A stretch of DNA of 61,708 nt from Salibaculum griseiflavum (GTDB lineage Bacteria > Pseudomonadota > Alphaproteobacteria > Rhodobacterales > Rhodobacteraceae). Below, piece by piece: positions 61,582 to 61,708 of the stretch. Below the pieces are notes generated by a model that made no database searches, was not told the DNA's origin, and was given only the letters and a program-made list of their open reading frames with translations. A program made the translations under genes and the position numbers. Every line of letters starts with the position of its first letter. Within the stretch, counting starts at the first letter, position 1. The stretch lies in assembly GCF_003129565.1 (NCBI RefSeq), contig NZ_QETF01000021.1, forward strand, positions 1 through 61,708, written 5' to 3'.

Positions 61582-61708
61582 GGGGAATGTCCCGCTTGAT
61601 GTTGAAACTTGCCTGAGTGGCGCAGCTTGATGCGAGGTTATGCGGCGTCCTTGATCTGGTCAAGCTGGTCCTTTTGGCGGTGGTCGATAAGGGCCTGCTT
61701 TAGGATTG
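61582..61708 (-). mobile_element. Partial insertion sequence, downstream end
   Basis: GGGGAATGTCCCG and TGATGTTGAAACT at 61582-61612 match the end at base 127 in inverted orientation. Here the element continues past the window edge and the repeat follows the end of an open frame, so it is the downstream end, whereas the left side of the window shows the upstream end of the same or a related IS. Confidence 0.65.
61638..61708 (-). CDS. C-terminal fragment of an IS-encoded protein
   Basis: An open minus-strand frame enters from the window edge and ends with HRQKDQLDQIKDAA and a TAA at 61638, 26 bases before the terminal repeat. It is probably the end of the transposase or helper gene whose first codons appear in another copy at bases 1-27. 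Twenty-two residues do not identify the family. Confidence 0.4.
   Translation of the reverse strand, partial: ILKQALIDHRQKDQLDQIKDAA

Overview
The window reads as chromosomal DNA of a marine-type alphaproteobacterium of the Rhodobacteraceae (Roseobacter group). The evidence is its high GC, a DUF1127 gene beside a LysR regulator, a type A RNase P RNA, zur-znuABC, gatCA, lepA, ppsA and several small conserved membrane proteins typical of that family. This placement rests on gene content only. The first and last 127 bases look like ends of one repeated insertion sequence, so the window is probably one complete assembly contig broken at IS copies.

Region 1-3.6 kb is accessory DNA: a Type III-like DNA methyltransferase cut by the IS inside its SAM-binding motif, an IS1-like DDE transposase with an extra Cys/His C-terminal domain, and a MerR-like regulator behind two overlapping perfect inverted repeats. 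Region 3.8-27.5 kb is mostly housekeeping: YbjQ-like protein, 5-formyl-THF cyclo-ligase, MgtE, guanine and 8-oxoguanine deaminases, a HisN-type phosphatase, XRE and LysR regulators, quinone oxidoreductase, Bax-inhibitor-1 protein, MAPEG protein, L33, PEP synthase, GH43 xylosidase, aldo/keto reductase, RNase P RNA, AmpD-like amidase, gatCA, a ceramidase-like protein, TadA and an RluB-type pseudouridine synthase.

Region 27.6-33.8 kb is a membrane-stress locus (small membrane protein, XpaC, TelA, DUF2927 lipoprotein, SPFH-GYF protein, then cytochrome b561-like and zinc-ribbon proteins). Region 33.8-41.4 kb carries Hsp20, a PfkB kinase, Dtd, a CAP-domain protein, the zinc uptake locus zur-znuCB/znuA around one palindromic Zur box, an esterase, and three tandem paralogous small membrane proteins.

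At 41.5-43.1 kb an AT-rich two-gene cassette (an unrecognised protein plus a pentapeptide-repeat protein) sits against the lepA stop codon. It is the best candidate here for an undescribed system. Region 45.1-53.0 kb is a long operon for uptake and breakdown of an unknown carbohydrate: two sugar isomerase/epimerases, a GntR regulator, a binding protein, two permeases, an ATPase and an ADP-ribosylglycohydrolase. It is headed by a TTGTATACAA palindrome. Then come a sulfotransferase-GT90 fusion, xylose isomerase, an lrp-gabD-aminotransferase set and a sulfotransferase. The right end has a 45-base 3' fragment of tRNA-Phe (attachment-site remnant), AT-rich DNA with perfect dyad and direct repeats, and the IS end.
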